This document shows positions 1 through 8,220 of a stretch of DNA of 64,000 nt, piece by piece. Below the pieces are notes generated by a model, which was not told where the DNA came from, did not search any database, and was given only the letters and a program-made list of their open reading frames with translations. Source of the DNA: Neolewinella marina (GTDB lineage Bacteria > Bacteroidota > Bacteroidia > Chitinophagales > Saprospiraceae); the NCBI RefSeq assembly GCF_002631205.1, contig NZ_PDLO01000002.1:434001-498000 (forward strand). Direction: 5' to 3'. The position numbers were made by a program, and so were the translations under genes. Position 1 is the stretch's first letter; the number at the start of each line of letters is the position of its first letter.

Positions 1-203
1 CCGCCGGCAGTGGCGTACTGACCACCGACCAGGGTGAGCAGGTACCCTACACCAAGAGCGTACCCTTCAACTTCCAGGGCGACGCCGCCAACCACTGCGC
101 CGAGTGGAACGTACCCGGCCAGGAGTACATGGAGGGCACCTACACCGTGGAGCTCTACAACAAAGGCTTCCTGGTAGGTACCACCGAGCTGGAACTGAAG
201 TAA
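1..203 (+). CDS. C-terminal end of a protein related to the coiled-coil membrane protein at 29758-30687 (partial)
   Basis: Only the last 66 codons are in the window, read in the frame that ends at TAA 201-203; the 5' end lies outside. The last residues (EGTYTVELYNKGFLVGTTEL) resemble the end of the 309-residue protein at 29758-30687 (EGFYRAEIYTDVGMLGSAKV), which has an N-terminal membrane anchor and a coiled coil followed by a beta-rich C-terminal domain. I infer that this fragment is the same kind of C-terminal domain. A hairpin follows the stop. The function is not recognised, and the N-terminal architecture cannot be known from this window. Confidence 0.7.
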   Translation, partial: AGSGVLTTDQGEQVPYTKSVPFNFQGDAANHCAEWNVPGQEYMEGTYTVELYNKGFLVGTTELELK

Positions 204-225
204 CCCCCGGGTTACCAGCTTTCAC

Positions 226-258
226 AGAGGGCCGCCTCCCGTTCGGGGGCGGCCCTCT
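226..258 (+). terminator. Hairpin terminator after the partial gene
   Basis: An inverted repeat pairs AGAGGGCCGCC (226-236) with GGCGGCCCTCT (248-258). It lies 23 bp after the TAA of the partial gene. No long T tract follows, only TTATCTTTGG, so termination strength is uncertain. Confidence 0.6.
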
Positions 259-266
259 TATCTTTG
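259..266 (+). promoter_or_regulatory. Candidate -7 box (TATCTTTG), possibly for a leaderless transcript
   Basis: TATCTTTG matches the Bacteroidota -7 consensus TAnnTTTG and ends 4 bp before the GTG start at 271. I see no clear TTTG -33 box at the expected spacing, where the sequence is inside the preceding hairpin. If used, transcription would begin at or very near the start codon. Confidence 0.4.
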
Positions 267-270
267 GGGC

Positions 271-594
271 GTGAAACCCGCCGATCCCACCGCCCTGGAA
301 CTGCTGCGCCGCGACTTCCCCCTCCCGGAAGGGGGAATGACGGAAGCCGAGCTGCTGAACTGGCTCGCCGACCGCGTCGACGAGGCGCTGCGCCTCCGCC
401 CGGAATACCTGATGAGCCTCTGCTACACCCTCGACCTGAACGAGCAGGAGGTGCAGCAGGCACTCGGCTCCCCGGCCGCGGACACTCCACCCCACCGGGC
501 CCTCGCCCGCCTGCTGTACGAGCGGCAGTGCCGCCGGGTAGCCACCAAAAGAGCCATCCGCCCCCGCCCCCTCACCGACCCCAACGCCTGGTAG
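271..594 (+). CDS. Small conserved-looking protein of unknown function (107 aa)
   Basis: The open frame runs from GTG 271 to TAG 592-594 and encodes 107 residues. No signal peptide or membrane segment is visible; the protein looks helical and charged, with a basic C-terminal third. A -7 box sits just upstream and the methyltransferase gene starts 4 bp after the stop, so the two are probably co-transcribed. I do not recognise a family. A cytosolic helical protein translated with the methyltransferase is all the sequence supports. Confidence 0.65.
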   Translation: MKPADPTALELLRRDFPLPEGGMTEAELLNWLADRVDEALRLRPEYLMSLCYTLDLNEQEVQQALGSPAADTPPHRALARLLYERQCRRVATKRAIRPRPLTDPNAW

Positions 595-598
595 CAGT

Positions 599-1237
599 AT
601 GCGCGACCGGATCGATCCCCTGACCGAATACGCCGAGGCCCTGAGCGGGCCCGTACCCGACTACCTGGAGTACGTCGAGCGGCAGACGCACCTGAAAACC
701 CTGGCTCCCCAGATGATGAGCGGCCGCTTACAGGGGCGGCTGCTGGCCATGCTCTCGAAACTGAAGCAACCCCGGCGGATCCTCGAGATCGGCACCTTCA
801 CCGGCTACGCCACCCTCTGCCTGGCGGAGGGCCTCGCCCCCGGAGGGCGGATCGATACCATCGAGGGGGATCCCGAAATTGCCCTGCTGGCCCGCCGCCA
901 TTTTGCACATTCTCCCTTCGCCGACCGCATCACCCTGCACCAGGGGCAGGCCCGCCATCTCCTCCCTACCCTGCCGGGCTCCTTCGACCTGGTCTTCCTG
1001 GACGGCGACAAGCGGGGCTACCCGGCCTACCTGTCCGCCTTGGTGGACCGGCTTTCGCCGGGTGGACTCCTCCTGGCCGACAACGTCCTCTGGGACGGCA
1101 AGGCGGGCCGCTCCACCCCCGACCGCACCGCCCGGAAACTGCGGGAATACAACGAAATGGTGGTCAGCGACCCCCGCCTGGAATCGGTCACCCTGCCCAT
1201 CCGCGACGGCCTGTCCGTCAGCCGGCACATAGGGTAA
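599..1237 (+). CDS. Class I SAM-dependent O-methyltransferase (COMT-like family 3)
   Basis: A 212-residue soluble protein with the Rossmann methyltransferase layout of the caffeoyl-CoA/catechol O-methyltransferase family. Motif I (LEIGTFTGY) is at about residues 62-70, the acidic ribose-binding position follows (TIEGD, about 87-91), the metal-binding DLVFLDGDK is at 130-138 and DNVLWDG at 161-167. Members transfer a methyl group from S-adenosylmethionine to a hydroxyl of a small molecule, often with a divalent metal ion. Length is normal. The substrate cannot be told from the sequence. It starts 4 bp after the stop of the upstream small gene. Confidence 0.92.
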   Translation: MRDRIDPLTEYAEALSGPVPDYLEYVERQTHLKTLAPQMMSGRLQGRLLAMLSKLKQPRRILEIGTFTGYATLCLAEGLAPGGRIDTIEGDPEIALLARRHFAHSPFADRITLHQGQARHLLPTLPGSFDLVFLDGDKRGYPAYLSALVDRLSPGGLLLADNVLWDGKAGRSTPDRTARKLREYNEMVVSDPRLESVTLPIRDGLSVSRHIG

Positions 1238-1266
1238 ACAAGCCCCGGTGCATTGACCTTTAAGCG

Positions 1267-1289
1267 GTGGAGGTGCTTTTCACCTCCAC
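1267..1289 (+). terminator. Hairpin terminator
   Basis: GTGGAGGTG (1267-1275) and CACCTCCAC (1281-1289) form a 9-bp stem with a CTTTT loop between the methyltransferase and hydrolase genes. There is no strong T tract. Confidence 0.5.
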
Positions 1290-1308
1290 GACCTCATAAT
1301 TGCACCCA

Positions 1309-2175
1309 ATGCTATTCATCAAGACCACCGACCAGGCGTCGGGCAAGGAAATAAAGCTCCGCTACCAGGAATACGGCAGCGGCAAACCCGTAGTATTTAT
1401 TCACGGCTGGCCCCTCAACGGCGACATGTACGAGTACCAGCTCGAACCCCTGAGCCGGGAGGGGCTGCGGTGCATCGCCTACGACCGTCGGGGCTTCGGC
1501 CATTCATCCCGGGTGGGCGAAAGCTATCATTACGATGCGTTCGCCGACGACCTCCACGCCGTGCTCACCGAACTGGATCTCCACGACGCTACCCTGGTCG
1601 GTTTCTCCATGGGTGGGGGCGAGATCGCCCGCTACATCGGCAAGTACGGTGAAGACCGCGTTTCGGCGGCCATCCTCATCAGCGCCGTTACCCCCTATAT
1701 GCTGGAAACCGACGGCCACGACGGCGTGAACTGGAAAATATTCCAGGGTATGATCGACGGCCTGCGCAAGGACCGCCCCCACTTTCTCGCTTCCTGGGCC
1801 AAGAACTTCTACGGCGTTGGCCTGCTCAACCACCCCGTCAGCGACGAATTCCTGTCCTGGACGCTGGGCATGGCCCTGCTTGGATCCAGCCGGGCCACGA
1901 TCGACTGCGTCACGGCCTTTGGCAAGACCGATTTCCGCCAGGACCTGAAGAAATTTACCGTACCCACCCTGATCATTCACGGGGAGGACGACAAGATCGT
2001 ACCGGCAGAAGTCGGCGGCGACGCCACCCACGAAGTGCTGCCCAACGCCATCTACCACAAGTACGACAACGCGCCCCATGGCTTGTTCTACACCCACCGG
2101 GAGCGACTCAACCGGGACATTCTGTCGTTCGTCATGACGAAGGCCAGCGTCGACCGGAATATTCCGGTTCGCTAA
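1309..2175 (+). CDS. Alpha/beta hydrolase (haloperoxidase/arylesterase-like)
   Basis: The protein has 288 residues from ATG 1309; a TTG at 1300 in the same frame is a less likely start. The fold is shown by the oxyanion segment HGWPLNG (about 32-38), the nucleophile elbow GFSMGG with Ser100, an acid in IIHGEDDKIVP and the histidine in NAPHGLFYTH. This matches the non-heme chloroperoxidase/arylesterase group, which hydrolyses esters and may perhydrolyse carboxylic acids; the substrate is unknown. No signal peptide is seen, so it is probably cytoplasmic. It stands alone between two hairpins. Confidence 0.88.
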   Translation: MLFIKTTDQASGKEIKLRYQEYGSGKPVVFIHGWPLNGDMYEYQLEPLSREGLRCIAYDRRGFGHSSRVGESYHYDAFADDLHAVLTELDLHDATLVGFSMGGGEIARYIGKYGEDRVSAAILISAVTPYMLETDGHDGVNWKIFQGMIDGLRKDRPHFLASWAKNFYGVGLLNHPVSDEFLSWTLGMALLGSSRATIDCVTAFGKTDFRQDLKKFTVPTLIIHGEDDKIVPAEVGGDATHEVLPNAIYHKYDNAPHGLFYTHRERLNRDILSFVMTKASVDRNIPVR

Positions 2176-2201
2176 TCGGCAGCTCCAGGGTATCGCGCAA
2201 A

Positions 2202-2236
2202 AAAAACCGGCCGCCCCTGGGGGACGGCCGGTTTTT
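2202..2236 (+). terminator. Bidirectional terminator
   Basis: AAAAACCGGCCG (2202-2213) pairs with CGGCCGGTTTTT (2225-2236). A-rich and T-rich flanks allow it to serve both the hydrolase gene and the convergent sulfur operon. Confidence 0.85.
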
Positions 2237-2240
2237 CTGT

Positions 2241-3275
2241 CTAGGCGGTAACCGTTGCCTCCTCCTCCTTCGGGAGGCCTTCAATCCCGTTTACGGTGGT
2301 GTACTTGAAGCTTAGTTTCTTGTCGGGGTAGATGTAGCTGAAGGCCGACTGAACGGCAAGGGTTCCTTCGTGGAAGCCGCACAGGATCAGCTTGAGCTTG
2401 CCCGGGTAGGTATTGATGTCGCCGATAGCGTAGATGCCGGGTACGCCGGTGCTGTAATCGCGGGTATCCACCTCGATGGCGTTCTTGTCGATGGTCAACC
2501 CCCAGTCGGCGATCGGACCGAGCTTCGGGGAAAGGCCGAAGAGGGGCACGAAATCATCCACGGCGACCACTACCTCCTCTCCGGTTTTGTGCTTCACCGT
2601 CACGCCCTGTACTTCATCAGTGCCGACGATGCCTACGGCCTGGGCATTGGTGATCAGGTTCACCCGGCCGGCCTGGGCCAGTTCGTGTACCTTCTCCACG
2701 CTGTCGAGGGCTCCGCGGAAGCTGTCGCGACGGTGCACCAGGGTCACCTCCCGGGCCACGTCGGCCAGGAAGATCGTCCAGTCCAGGGCCGAATCTCCGC
2801 CCCCCGCCAGCAGTACTCGCTTGTCGCGATACACCTCCGGATCACGGATCACGTAGGCCACGCCACGGTCTTCGTAGCGTTCGATATTGGGGATGGGCGG
2901 CTTGCGGGGCTCGAAGCAGCCCAGTCCGCCGGCGATGCAGATGACCGGGGCTTCAATAACCGTACCGCGAGAGGTGGTCAGGCGGTACATCTTTTCGCCT
3001 ACCTTCTCGAGCCGCTCGGCCCGTTCGCCCAGTGTGAATCCCGGGTTGAAGGGCTTGATCTGCTCCATCAGGTTATCGACCAGCTCCCCGGCCAGGACGC
3101 TGGGGTAGCCGGGGATATCGTAGATCGGCTTCTTGGGGTAGATCTCGGTGAGTTGTCCGCCGGGTTGCCCGAGGCTGTCGACCAGGTGGCAACGCAGTTT
3201 CAGCAGACCGGCTTCGAAGACGGTGAAGAGTCCGACGGGGCCGGCACCGATGATCAGTATATCCGTGGAAATCAT
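2241..3275 (-). CDS. Ferredoxin--NADP reductase, thioredoxin reductase-like type
   Basis: A 344-residue flavoprotein with the FAD-binding GAGPVG near the N terminus (residues 10-15), the QPGGQ segment, a second dinucleotide site around LLAGGGDSALDW, and the C-terminal IGDINTYPG segment that contacts FAD. The redox CxxC of thioredoxin reductases is absent, which points to the ferredoxin/flavodoxin-NADP+ reductase group related to YumC of Bacillus. It is the last gene of the sulfur operon, 42 bp after the reductase gene. I infer that it supplies NADPH electrons through ferredoxin to sulfite reductase. Confidence 0.88.
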   Translation of the reverse strand: MISTDILIIGAGPVGLFTVFEAGLLKLRCHLVDSLGQPGGQLTEIYPKKPIYDIPGYPSVLAGELVDNLMEQIKPFNPGFTLGERAERLEKVGEKMYRLTTSRGTVIEAPVICIAGGLGCFEPRKPPIPNIERYEDRGVAYVIRDPEVYRDKRVLLAGGGDSALDWTIFLADVAREVTLVHRRDSFRGALDSVEKVHELAQAGRVNLITNAQAVGIVGTDEVQGVTVKHKTGEEVVVAVDDFVPLFGLSPKLGPIADWGLTIDKNAIEVDTRDYSTGVPGIYAIGDINTYPGKLKLILCGFHEGTLAVQSAFSYIYPDKKLSFKYTTVNGIEGLPKEEEATVTA

Positions 3276-3317
3276 ATATAGATCTTTTAGTCAGTAATCA
3301 GATGGTTCACGCACCCG

Positions 3318-4004
3318 TTAGAGGTGGAGCCCACACTCGTCTTTCTCGGTGCCCGCCCAGCGACCGGCCCGTCCCTGTCCGGGTTTGGTGCAGTGGGTAC
3401 AGCCGATGGAGCCGTAGCCCAGTTCCTCCAGGGGGTGGCGGGGTAGCTTGTCCTTTTCCAGAAGGTAGAGAAACTCTCCCTCTTCAATGTCGATGAGCGG
3501 ATGAAAGTGAATGAGCCCGTCCACTTCTTCAAAGATTTCCATGGCCGCGCGGTTCATTGTCTGGTAGCTGTGTACTCCGGACATCCATACGCGGTGGCGA
3601 GCCTTGACGGCCTTCAGGGGCATTACCTTATTATAGTGGCAGCAGCGGCCGGGCTGGGTTTCCCACATCTTCGTTTCCCGGGTCAGGCGGTTGCGTTCCT
3701 CGTCGGGCAGTATTTCCACCACCTCGAGGCCCGTCAGTTCGGCCAGCGTATCCTTGTAGGCCAGGGTCTCGGGGAAGTGATAGCCGGTATTCAGGATGTG
3801 GACCTTCTGGGCGGCGTTGGCGCGGCTGACCAGGGTCAGCATTACCACCGACTTGGTGCCGAAGCTGGAGGTGAACAGCACCTCGTTCACCGGAAAGTAA
3901 TCGTAGAGGCGCCGGATGCGTTCCTGGAAGTCCAGGGCGGCAAATTCTTCATTCAGGGCCGCCAGATCAAAGCTCAGGGCGGTCTCGGAGTGGGGTAAAC
4001 TCAT
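3318..4004 (-). CDS. cysH: Phosphoadenylyl/adenylyl-sulfate reductase (Fe-S type)
   Basis: A 228-residue protein from ATG 4004; a TTG at 4010 is possible. It carries the PAPS-reductase P-loop variant SSFGTKS (46-52), the pair Cys121-Cys122, CTHC with Cys202 and Cys205, and the C-terminal ECGLHL with the catalytic Cys224. The CC...CxxC set binds a 4Fe-4S cluster and is typical of enzymes that reduce adenylylsulfate (APS), so APS is the more likely substrate. It makes sulfite for the sulfite reductase of the same operon. ATP sulfurylase genes are not in the window. Confidence 0.93.
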   Translation of the reverse strand: MSLPHSETALSFDLAALNEEFAALDFQERIRRLYDYFPVNEVLFTSSFGTKSVVMLTLVSRANAAQKVHILNTGYHFPETLAYKDTLAELTGLEVVEILPDEERNRLTRETKMWETQPGRCCHYNKVMPLKAVKARHRVWMSGVHSYQTMNRAAMEIFEEVDGLIHFHPLIDIEEGEFLYLLEKDKLPRHPLEELGYGSIGCTHCTKPGQGRAGRWAGTEKDECGLHL

Positions 4005-4006
4005 CT

Positions 4007-4795
4007 TCAATTCAGGTTTTCACTTCCGCTACCGTCCAGTTCGGGCGGGGACGCGGGTCCAAGGTCATTTGGTTCGGAGCCGGCGGCCAGCAGACAACCA
4101 CCGGGGGGACAGCGGCGGGGCCCCGATCGGGCCGGGGCAAGTAAACCGCTGGTGAGGGTATTCAGTTCGCGCACCTTGGTGCGAAAGTCGCCGGTGAGCC
4201 GGTCGCGGAACAACTTGAGGTTATCAATCAGTTCGGTGGTCTCGGCGGCCGGCAACTCCGCCTCCAGCCACTGCCGGAAGCGCTTGGCAAAGGTAGGGCT
4301 CTGCCCGTTGGTGCTGATGGCCACCTTCAGGGGGCCCCGGGTGACGATGCTGCCGAGGTAAAAATCACATAGTGAAGGAGTATCGGCGATGTTGGCCAGC
4401 CGCCGCGCCGCCTTGGCGGCCTCCCACACCTGGCGGTTCACCGCGTGGAAGTTGGTGGCCGCGATGACCAGGTCCACCGCCTTCACGTCGTCGGGGTGGA
4501 ACTCACGGCGGAACCAGGTCACCCGCCCCCCCGCGGCGGTACGCCAACGGCCGGCCGGGGTTTCGGCCGGAGCTTCCACGGCGTCGCCCGGCACCTGCGC
4601 CCCCGCCTCGGCCGCGTAACGGTCCAGCAGCTGTTGCAGCTCCTCCCCCATCCAGGGGGCCACTACGGTTACCCGGGCGTTGGGACTGCTTTTGAGGATA
4701 AAGCTCAGCTTCTCCTCCCCGACCTGCCCGGCGCCCACTACGAGCATTTCCAGGCGGTCCAGTCGGAAGAAGGCGGGGTACAGTGGATTATCCAT
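4007..4795 (-). CDS. Precorrin-2 dehydrogenase / sirohydrochlorin ferrochelatase-type protein (CysG N-domain-like)
   Basis: A 262-residue protein beginning at ATG 4795 with MDNPLYPAFFRLDRLEMLVV. The Rossmann GAGQVG is at residues 21-26, with later segments LVIAATN, ADTPSLCDF and GPLKVAISTNGQSP that are typical of Met8p/CysG N-terminal domains. These oxidise precorrin-2 with NAD+ and can insert iron to make siroheme. Two oddities: an Ala/Pro-rich insert at about 62-92 and a Pro/Gly-rich tail of about 40 residues. The gene overlaps cobA by 8 bp and lies 2 bp from the cysH ATG, so translation is probably coupled. Confidence 0.88.
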   Translation of the reverse strand: MDNPLYPAFFRLDRLEMLVVGAGQVGEEKLSFILKSSPNARVTVVAPWMGEELQQLLDRYAAEAGAQVPGDAVEAPAETPAGRWRTAAGGRVTWFRREFHPDDVKAVDLVIAATNFHAVNRQVWEAAKAARRLANIADTPSLCDFYLGSIVTRGPLKVAISTNGQSPTFAKRFRQWLEAELPAAETTELIDNLKLFRDRLTGDFRTKVRELNTLTSGLLAPARSGPRRCPPGGCLLAAGSEPNDLGPASPPELDGSGSENLN

Positions 4796-5591
4796 GGGAA
4801 GGGTCGGATTGATGGGCCTGATCCGCGAGGGCCAGGAGTTGTGCGGTCTGGGGGAAGTCGCGGTGCTGCCGCACGGTTTCTCCCAGTACAATGATGCCCG
4901 GGCCCCGGTCGCGGTTGGCGGCCACCCGTTCGCCGATGTCATTGACGGTACCTACCCAACACCGTTCGTTGGGCCGGCTGCCGTTCTGGATCACCATGGC
5001 CGGCAGGTCGCCCCTCCCCTCGGCGTCCCAGAGGGCGCAAATCTGGTCGAGCCGCCCCAATCCCATGAGGATGATCACCGTGGCTCCGGAGCGGGCCGCC
5101 CGGAAGAGGTCGTCGCTCAGCCCCCCGTTGCGGGTGTGGGCGGTGATCACCCAGAAGCTGTCGGCGTAGCCGCGGCTGGTCGGAGCCACGCCTTGCAACT
5201 CCGGCAGGCTGATGCAGCTGCTGATGCCGGGCACCACCTCGACGGGGATGCCGTGGGCCTCGGCGTAGGCCTTTTCTTCCTGCCCCCGGCCGAAGACGAA
5301 GGGGTCGCCTCCCTTCAGCCGTACCACGTGGCCGTACTCCCGGGCCGTGGCCACGAGCAGGGCGTTGATCTCCTCCTGTTTCTTGGAGTGGCAACCCGCC
5401 CGCTTGCCCACGAAGATGCGCTGGCAGTGGTCCGGGGTTTCGTTGAGCAGTTCGTCGCTGCTCAGGGCGTCGTAGAGGACCACGTCGGCGGTGGCCAGGG
5501 CCCGCAGCCCCTTGCGGGTGATCAGGTCAGGGTCTCCGGGTCCGGCGCCCACCAGGGTGATGCGGGCGGCTGTTTGCTGCTTGATGGTCAT
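4788..5591 (-). CDS. cobA: Uroporphyrinogen-III C-methyltransferase
   Basis: A 267-residue protein that methylates uroporphyrinogen III twice with S-adenosylmethionine to give precorrin-2. Family signatures are VGAGPGDPDLITRKG near residue 14 and VRLKGGDPFVFGRG near residue 90, followed by the VVPGISS segment. It is the single-domain SUMT form, with the CysG-like second step encoded by the next, overlapping gene. Placed directly after sulfite reductase, it most likely serves siroheme supply, not cobalamin; no cobalamin genes are nearby. Confidence 0.94.
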   Translation of the reverse strand: MTIKQQTAARITLVGAGPGDPDLITRKGLRALATADVVLYDALSSDELLNETPDHCQRIFVGKRAGCHSKKQEEINALLVATAREYGHVVRLKGGDPFVFGRGQEEKAYAEAHGIPVEVVPGISSCISLPELQGVAPTSRGYADSFWVITAHTRNGGLSDDLFRAARSGATVIILMGLGRLDQICALWDAEGRGDLPAMVIQNGSRPNERCWVGTVNDIGERVAANRDRGPGIIVLGETVRQHRDFPQTAQLLALADQAHQSDPSHG

Positions 5592-5596
5592 GGTGG

Positions 5597-7717
5597 CTAT
5601 GCTTTGTAGTATTCACTCACGACCTGCTTGTCCAGCTGCCGCTCGCGGGTGGCAATGGCCTTGGTCACGAAGGCGCGGGCGTCCGCGATGTAGTCTGCCG
5701 CAAACTCCGGACTCGGCTCCGTACCCTTGATGCGCAGTACATAGGATTTGAAATCCCGGATTTCGGCGAAGCGCTCTCCGAAATGCTCCTGGAAGTCGTT
5801 CAGGATACCGATGTGGGTATTGCACTTCACGTCCTCGGCCAGGAGGAGGGCCTTGGCCGCGGTAACCATGGCCGAGTAGGCGTGGTAGCTGGCATCGGCG
5901 GGGGCATCGCCGGCCAAGCTGCGCCCGGCGGCGGTGAGCTTGTTGGTGGCGTCGTTCAGGATGGCCCCGATGACGTCCAGGCTTACCCCGGCACACTCTC
6001 CAACGCCGATTTCCTGCTTGTAGTCCTCGTCCTGTCCCCAGTCGTAGAATTCCTCGTCGGTGATGTCGGCGGTGTCGCCCAGGTGCTTGAGCAAGCCGTA
6101 GAAGTAGCGCTTGCCCTGCCGCTCGGCGTAGTCGTTGTAGTATTCCCCTTCCCGGGATTCGGCCTTGTAGTCGTGGAACAGGATCCGGATGACCTCGGGC
6201 ACCCGGCGGGTGGGCACCTTGATGACCTTCTGGGCGATGAAGCCGCGTCCATCCGGGGCTATGCCGCCACCGACGACCACCTGCATGGCGGGGGCAATGC
6301 GGTCGCCGACCCGGATGCTGGAACCGTGGAAGCCGATGTTGGCGGCCATATGTTGCCCGCAGGCGTTCATGCAGCCGCTGATCTTGATCCGGATATCGTC
6401 TTCACTCACCATCTCGGGGAACTCGTCGCGGACGAGCTGCTCCAGTACCTGGGCCAGACCGGTGGAGTTGGTCACCCCCAGGGCGCAGGTATCGGTGCCC
6501 GGGCAGGCCGTGATGTCGGCCGTGGTGTCGTAACCGGGCAGCCCCAGGTCCAGGGCGTAGAGGCCATTGAAGAGGTGGGGCAGGGCGCTCGGTGGCACGT
6601 AGCGCAGGACCATACCCTGCTGAACGCTCAGCCGAATGTCGTCGCTGGCGTACTCGCGGATGACGCCAGCCAGCAGTCGGGCCTGCTCGGCTTCCAGGTT
6701 GCCCAGGGGCACCCGCACGGCAACGGCGTAGTAGCCTTCCTGCTTCTGGGGCCGTACGTTGGTCTTCAACCACTCGTTGTAAAGGGCCGGGTGCACCGCT
6801 TCAGCGGTGGGAAAGTTGTCAGTGGGTACCTGCCCCAGCTGGGGCACCAGCGACTCGTCGATGGTGTAGGACTTGTGCGCAATGGCGGGCCATTCCTCGT
6901 GTACCAGTTCCATGAAACGGTCGAAGCCCAGGTCCTTGATCAGGAACTTCATCCGCGCCTTCATCCGCTTTTCCCGTTCACCGTAGCGGTCGAATACCCG
7001 AATCGACGCTTCCATGAAGGGAATGATCTGATCCGCCGGCAGGAACTCATAGGCCGTGTGAGCCACCATGGATACGGCGCCGAGTCCTCCCCCGATGACC
7101 ACCTTGAAGCCTTTGCGCCCGTCCTTCAGGCGGGGGATGAAGCCAAAGTCGTGGAAGTAGGTGAAGGCACTGTCGCGGTCGCTGCTCGAAAAGGCGGGCT
7201 TGATCTTGCGCCCCATTTCCTGGCAGATGGGGTTGCGCAGGAAATAATCGAAGGCGGCGTATACATAAGGACTCACGTCGAACAGCTCCTCGGGGTCAAC
7301 GCCGGCCAGCGGACTGGCGGTGAGGTTACGCACCGTGTTGCCGCAGGCTTCCCGGGCGGTCATCCCCGCTTCCACCAGCTCCTGCCAGATGGCCGGGCTG
7401 TCGTTCAACTTCACGTAGTGCAGCTGAACGTTCTGCCGGGTGGTAATGTGAAGGCGGCCGTTCGTGTACTTTTCGGATATGTTGGCCAAGGCCACCAACT
7501 GGTCCGGGGTGATGTGGCCAAAGGGGATCTTGGTCCGGAACATGTGGACGCCCATCTGTCGCTGCCCGTACACCCCGCGGGTGAGCCGGTAATGCTTGAA
7601 GCGGTCTTCATCCTCCCGGCCACGCTGATAGGCGACGATCCGGGCGGAGAGCTCCGCAATGTCCGCGCGATTGGCGGCATCCAGGTGGGTGAGTTCGGGG
7701 GCTTCGGTCGATTTCAT
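5597..7717 (-). CDS. Sulfite (or nitrite) reductase hemoprotein with C-terminal HEPN-like domain
   Basis: A 706-residue protein with two ferredoxin-like/NIR-SIR halves. The siroheme and 4Fe-4S ligands are visible as CPGTDTC (Cys405, Cys411) and CMNAC (Cys449, Cys453). Residues 1-570 match the ferredoxin-dependent reductase family. The last 130 or so residues are extra and contain an all-helical segment (AYSAMVTAAKALLLAEDVK, then THIGILNDFQEHF) that resembles HEPN domains. Siroheme synthesis, cysH and a ferredoxin reductase follow in the same operon, so reduction of sulfite to sulfide is the likely role. Nitrite cannot be excluded. Confidence 0.92.
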   Translation of the reverse strand: MKSTEAPELTHLDAANRADIAELSARIVAYQRGREDEDRFKHYRLTRGVYGQRQMGVHMFRTKIPFGHITPDQLVALANISEKYTNGRLHITTRQNVQLHYVKLNDSPAIWQELVEAGMTAREACGNTVRNLTASPLAGVDPEELFDVSPYVYAAFDYFLRNPICQEMGRKIKPAFSSSDRDSAFTYFHDFGFIPRLKDGRKGFKVVIGGGLGAVSMVAHTAYEFLPADQIIPFMEASIRVFDRYGEREKRMKARMKFLIKDLGFDRFMELVHEEWPAIAHKSYTIDESLVPQLGQVPTDNFPTAEAVHPALYNEWLKTNVRPQKQEGYYAVAVRVPLGNLEAEQARLLAGVIREYASDDIRLSVQQGMVLRYVPPSALPHLFNGLYALDLGLPGYDTTADITACPGTDTCALGVTNSTGLAQVLEQLVRDEFPEMVSEDDIRIKISGCMNACGQHMAANIGFHGSSIRVGDRIAPAMQVVVGGGIAPDGRGFIAQKVIKVPTRRVPEVIRILFHDYKAESREGEYYNDYAERQGKRYFYGLLKHLGDTADITDEEFYDWGQDEDYKQEIGVGECAGVSLDVIGAILNDATNKLTAAGRSLAGDAPADASYHAYSAMVTAAKALLLAEDVKCNTHIGILNDFQEHFGERFAEIRDFKSYVLRIKGTEPSPEFAADYIADARAFVTKAIATRERQLDKQVVSEYYKA

Positions 7718-8187
7718 ACTCCAAGGTACCCGTCAGCGATGGCCCCGGTCGAGTCGAATCAGGATGAAATGATCATATGAACGAACAAATTAAGGGTGCA
7801 AAAACTTGATCTTGTGTAATTTATACATTTTCATATTCAGATACCATCCAACATTAACATATATTTTAAATGCCTATTTGTTGAATTCCCGGCGGAGCCC
7901 TCTCTCACACTCCTACCATTGAGAAGATCCATTCTCCTAATGTCACGCGTCAATCGGCTGAGTCCCAGGAACTCAAAGACGAGGAGATTGGAGTTAAATG
8001 AGGTTTTTTTGCATGTAATTTCACTTTTTTTTCACCTTTCTTCGGCCTGGAATCATGGGGTACAGAGGGCGGCAATACGCCCCTTACCCATTGATAGCTA
8101 AGCTTTTAAAAATTTATCACCCCCCCATTGCTTTTTTCCGATCCCGGGAAACCGGTCGTGTTAAAATCGGTTAAGGCAACAATGCAC
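7718..8187. other. AT-rich intergenic region between divergent sulfur operon and sigma factor gene
   Basis: About 470 bp without a convincing gene, clearly richer in A and T than its surroundings (for example 7800-7880). It must hold the minus-strand promoter of the sulfur operon. A possible -7 box reads TTAATTTG on the minus strand at about 7792-7785, roughly 65 bp before the sulfite reductase ATG, but I see no clean -33 partner. I found no riboswitch structure. A 60-codon frame at 7919-8101 looks accidental. Confidence 0.5.
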
Positions 8188-8220
8188 TTTGTGTATGTGC
8201 ACGGGATTTGCTTATCTTTG
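8188..8220 (+). promoter_or_regulatory. Strong Bacteroidota promoter for the ECF sigma factor gene
   Basis: TTTG (8188-8191), a 21-bp spacer and TATCTTTG (8213-8220) match the Bacteroidota primary sigma consensus exactly. Transcription should start near 8225, leaving a leader of about 130 nt before the ATG at 8354. Confidence 0.72.

Noticed and set aside
5597-7717. Reading the HEPN-like tail of sulfite reductase as a toxin
   Set aside because: No antitoxin (MNT) gene is adjacent and the RxxxxH catalytic motif is not visible, so a toxin-antitoxin role is not supported.
7919-8101. 60-codon plus-strand frame between the sulfur operon and the sigma factor
   Set aside because: Composition is unlike real proteins here, there is no promoter box in front, and it ends before the real promoter at 8188.
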